In this document: one piece after another, positions 11,945-13,188 of the stretch
How the letters are laid out: each line of letters opens with the position of its first letter
How positions within the stretch are numbered: position 1 is the stretch's first letter
The notes under the pieces: model-generated
What the model saw: the letters and a program-made list of their open reading frames with translations, nothing else
What the model was told of the DNA's origin: nothing
The model's database searches: none
Source of the DNA: Candidatus Methylomirabilota bacterium
GTDB taxonomy: Bacteria > Methylomirabilota > Methylomirabilia > Methylomirabilales > CSP1-5
Direction: 5' to 3'
NCBI GenBank assembly: GCA_022615475.1
Contig: JAKEGQ010000033.1
Span: forward strand, 1-13,188
Length of the DNA: 13,188 nucleotides
Translations under genes and position numbers: made by a program

Positions 11945-13045
11945 ATGTATCTCGATCGCCGGATGTTCACGAACATAGACTGGCGCATTGCTGGCACCAC
12001 GCTGGCGCTCATCGGCGTCGGAATTCTCACCATCTGGAGCGCCAACCTGGGCTCCCCCTCTCCTCCGAGACAGGCCCTCTATCTGCGTCAGGCCCTCTAC
12101 GCCGTTGTGGCCCTCGTCGGGCTTCTCACCATCGCCTGCATCAACTATCGGGCGATAGCCCGCTTTGCCTATCCGATTTTTGGAGTTGTCCTCGCCCTCC
12201 TGCTCGTGGTCAGCGTGACTGGGGAGGTGGGCGGGGGGGCCCAGCGCTGGCTCCGGATTGGGACATGGACGGTGCAACCCTCGGAGTTCATGAAGCTCGC
12301 CTTGATCTTTGTCCTGGCGCGCTACTGCGAGGATCACAAGGATCGCTTGGGGCACCCGCGCCTCTTGGTGGTCCCCGCCATGATGGTGCTTCCCCCTATG
12401 TTCCTCGTCCTCAGGCAGCCGGATCTGGGCACCGCTGTGCTGTTGGGGATGCTCACGGTATCGGTCCTCCTGCTGGTAGGACTCCGGGTGAAGCACCTCC
12501 TCTTCCTCGCCGCCGCCACCGCCGCCATGGCCCCACTACTCTGGTCCTTCCTCAAGGACTATCAGCGCCGTCGGGTCCTGGTTTTTCTGTACCCAGAGCT
12601 TGATCCATCCGGCGCGGGCTATCACATCGCCCAATCCAAGATCGCCGTGGGGTCGGGGGAGCTCTTGGGGAAGGGGCTGACCGCAGCGAGTCAGAGCCAG
12701 CTCCACTTTCTTCCGGCCAGCTATACCGACTTCATCCTGGCGGTGCTGGCCGAGCAGTGGGGATTCATCGGGTGTCTCGTCATTCTCCTCCTCTATTACG
12801 TCCTCATCACGCGCGGGCTCGAGATTGCTCGAGAGGCCAAGGACATCTTTGGCACCTTGCTGGCCTTCGGGGTCATGACCATGCTCACGGTTCAGCTTGT
12901 CGTCAACGTCGGCATGGTGGTGGGGATGATGCCGGTGGTCGGCATCCCCCTTCCCCTCCTGAGCTACGGGGGTTCCTCCCTGGTGGTCACGTGTATCGGG
13001 ATCGGACTCGTGATGAGCGTCCACATGCGCCGGTTCCTGTACTAA
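11945..13045 (+). CDS. rodA: Peptidoglycan glycosyltransferase RodA (SEDS family)
   Basis: The product has 366 residues with about ten membrane helices, typical of RodA. It polymerises lipid II into glycan strands in complex with PBP2. Family motifs: RWLRIGTWTVQPSEFMKLAL at 101-120, RQPDLGTA at 157-164, GYHIAQSKIAVGSG at 225-238, the FLPASYTDFI loop at 255-264 whose Asp262 matches the essential SEDS aspartate, and LPLLSYGGSS at 336-345. The start is ATG 11945, 15 bp after mrdA, with a GAGGGG-like RBS (about 11932-11937). The last gene of the cluster; I see no clear terminator in the 90 bp before the next gene. Confidence 0.96.
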   Translation: MYLDRRMFTNIDWRIAGTTLALIGVGILTIWSANLGSPSPPRQALYLRQALYAVVALVGLLTIACINYRAIARFAYPIFGVVLALLLVVSVTGEVGGGAQRWLRIGTWTVQPSEFMKLALIFVLARYCEDHKDRLGHPRLLVVPAMMVLPPMFLVLRQPDLGTAVLLGMLTVSVLLLVGLRVKHLLFLAAATAAMAPLLWSFLKDYQRRRVLVFLYPELDPSGAGYHIAQSKIAVGSGELLGKGLTAASQSQLHFLPASYTDFILAVLAEQWGFIGCLVILLLYYVLITRGLEIAREAKDIFGTLLAFGVMTMLTVQLVVNVGMVVGMMPVVGIPLPLLSYGGSSLVVTCIGIGLVMSVHMRRFLY

Positions 13046-13135
13046 AGTAAAGATCCATTGCGGTCTAATGCTCTCATGCTCGATTCTCCCAAGATGGAAT
13101 GAGTTTGGGTTGGGTCGCGGTCGAATGGAGGGGCC

Positions 13136-13188
13136 ATGGAGCGGCCCTTTGACGTGATCACGTTCGACTGCTATGGGACGCTGATCGA
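13136..13188 (+). CDS. HAD-superfamily hydrolase, 3' partial
   Basis: Seventeen codons are visible before the window ends. They read MERPFDVITFDCYGTLI, the HAD motif 1 region, where Asp11 in FDCYGTL would be the nucleophile. The FDCYGTL wording is typical of haloacid-dehalogenase-like and phosphoglycolate-phosphatase-like members; the substrate cannot be told from this fragment. GGAGGGG at 13127-13133 just before ATG supports the start. It follows rodA on the same strand after 90 bp and could be co-transcribed. Confidence 0.8.
   Translation, partial: MERPFDVITFDCYGTLI

Noticed and set aside
10937..12496. Very long antisense frame (519 codons) across mrdA and rodA
   Set aside because: It mirrors two certain genes with intact motifs. 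The product is rich in His, Pro, Arg and Gly with no domain sense, as expected for the opposite strand of GC-rich coding DNA.

Overview
This is a GC-rich stretch of a rod-shaped, Gram-negative-type bacterial chromosome. The evidence is a complete mreB-mreC-mreD-mrdA-rodA elongasome cluster, a membrane-anchored SurA/PpiD-like chaperone, sigma-54 regulation and housekeeping sulfur/redox genes. No rRNA, tRNA, transposase, phage gene or CRISPR array was seen. Spacers rich in self-complementary GCTGA, CTGAG and TTCGACnnGCTCAG motifs, together with gene content, remind me of uncultivated lineages such as Methylomirabilota (NC10) or Rokubacteria. That is an impression from memory, not a result.

Region 1 (1-1540) is the most unusual. 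A sigma-54 activator, cut at its N-terminus by the window edge, ends at 891. A strong terminator follows, and a good -24/-12 promoter sits directly against it. The promoter leads into a structured leader and two tiny genes with good ribosome binding sites, encoding 53 and 44 residues. Both products start with a signal peptide or signal anchor. A strong terminator closes the unit. It reads as a self-contained regulator-plus-exported-peptide cassette that I cannot assign to a known system.

Region 2 (1700-5952, plus strand) holds an uncertain 69-residue ORF with a 21-bp tandem repeat, a stand-alone rhodanese, thioredoxin reductase (trxB), a hexulose-phosphate-synthase/OMP-decarboxylase-like barrel that has lost its catalytic signature, a small cupin, a short-form thiI lacking a rhodanese domain, and a small two-helix membrane protein. 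The rhodanese, TrxB and ThiI could together serve sulfur transfer.

Region 3 (5978-7340, minus strand) is a two-gene unit: a membrane-anchored SurA_N-type chaperone with no full parvulin domain, followed by a 112-residue protein of unknown function.

Region 4 (7527-13045, plus strand) is the rod-shape operon. mreC/mreD and mreD/mrdA overlap by 4 bp and rodA follows after 15 bp. mreB and mreC are instead separated by about 208 bp filled with a nested palindromic element that includes the putative mreC ribosome binding site. At 13136 a HAD-superfamily hydrolase begins and runs out of the window.
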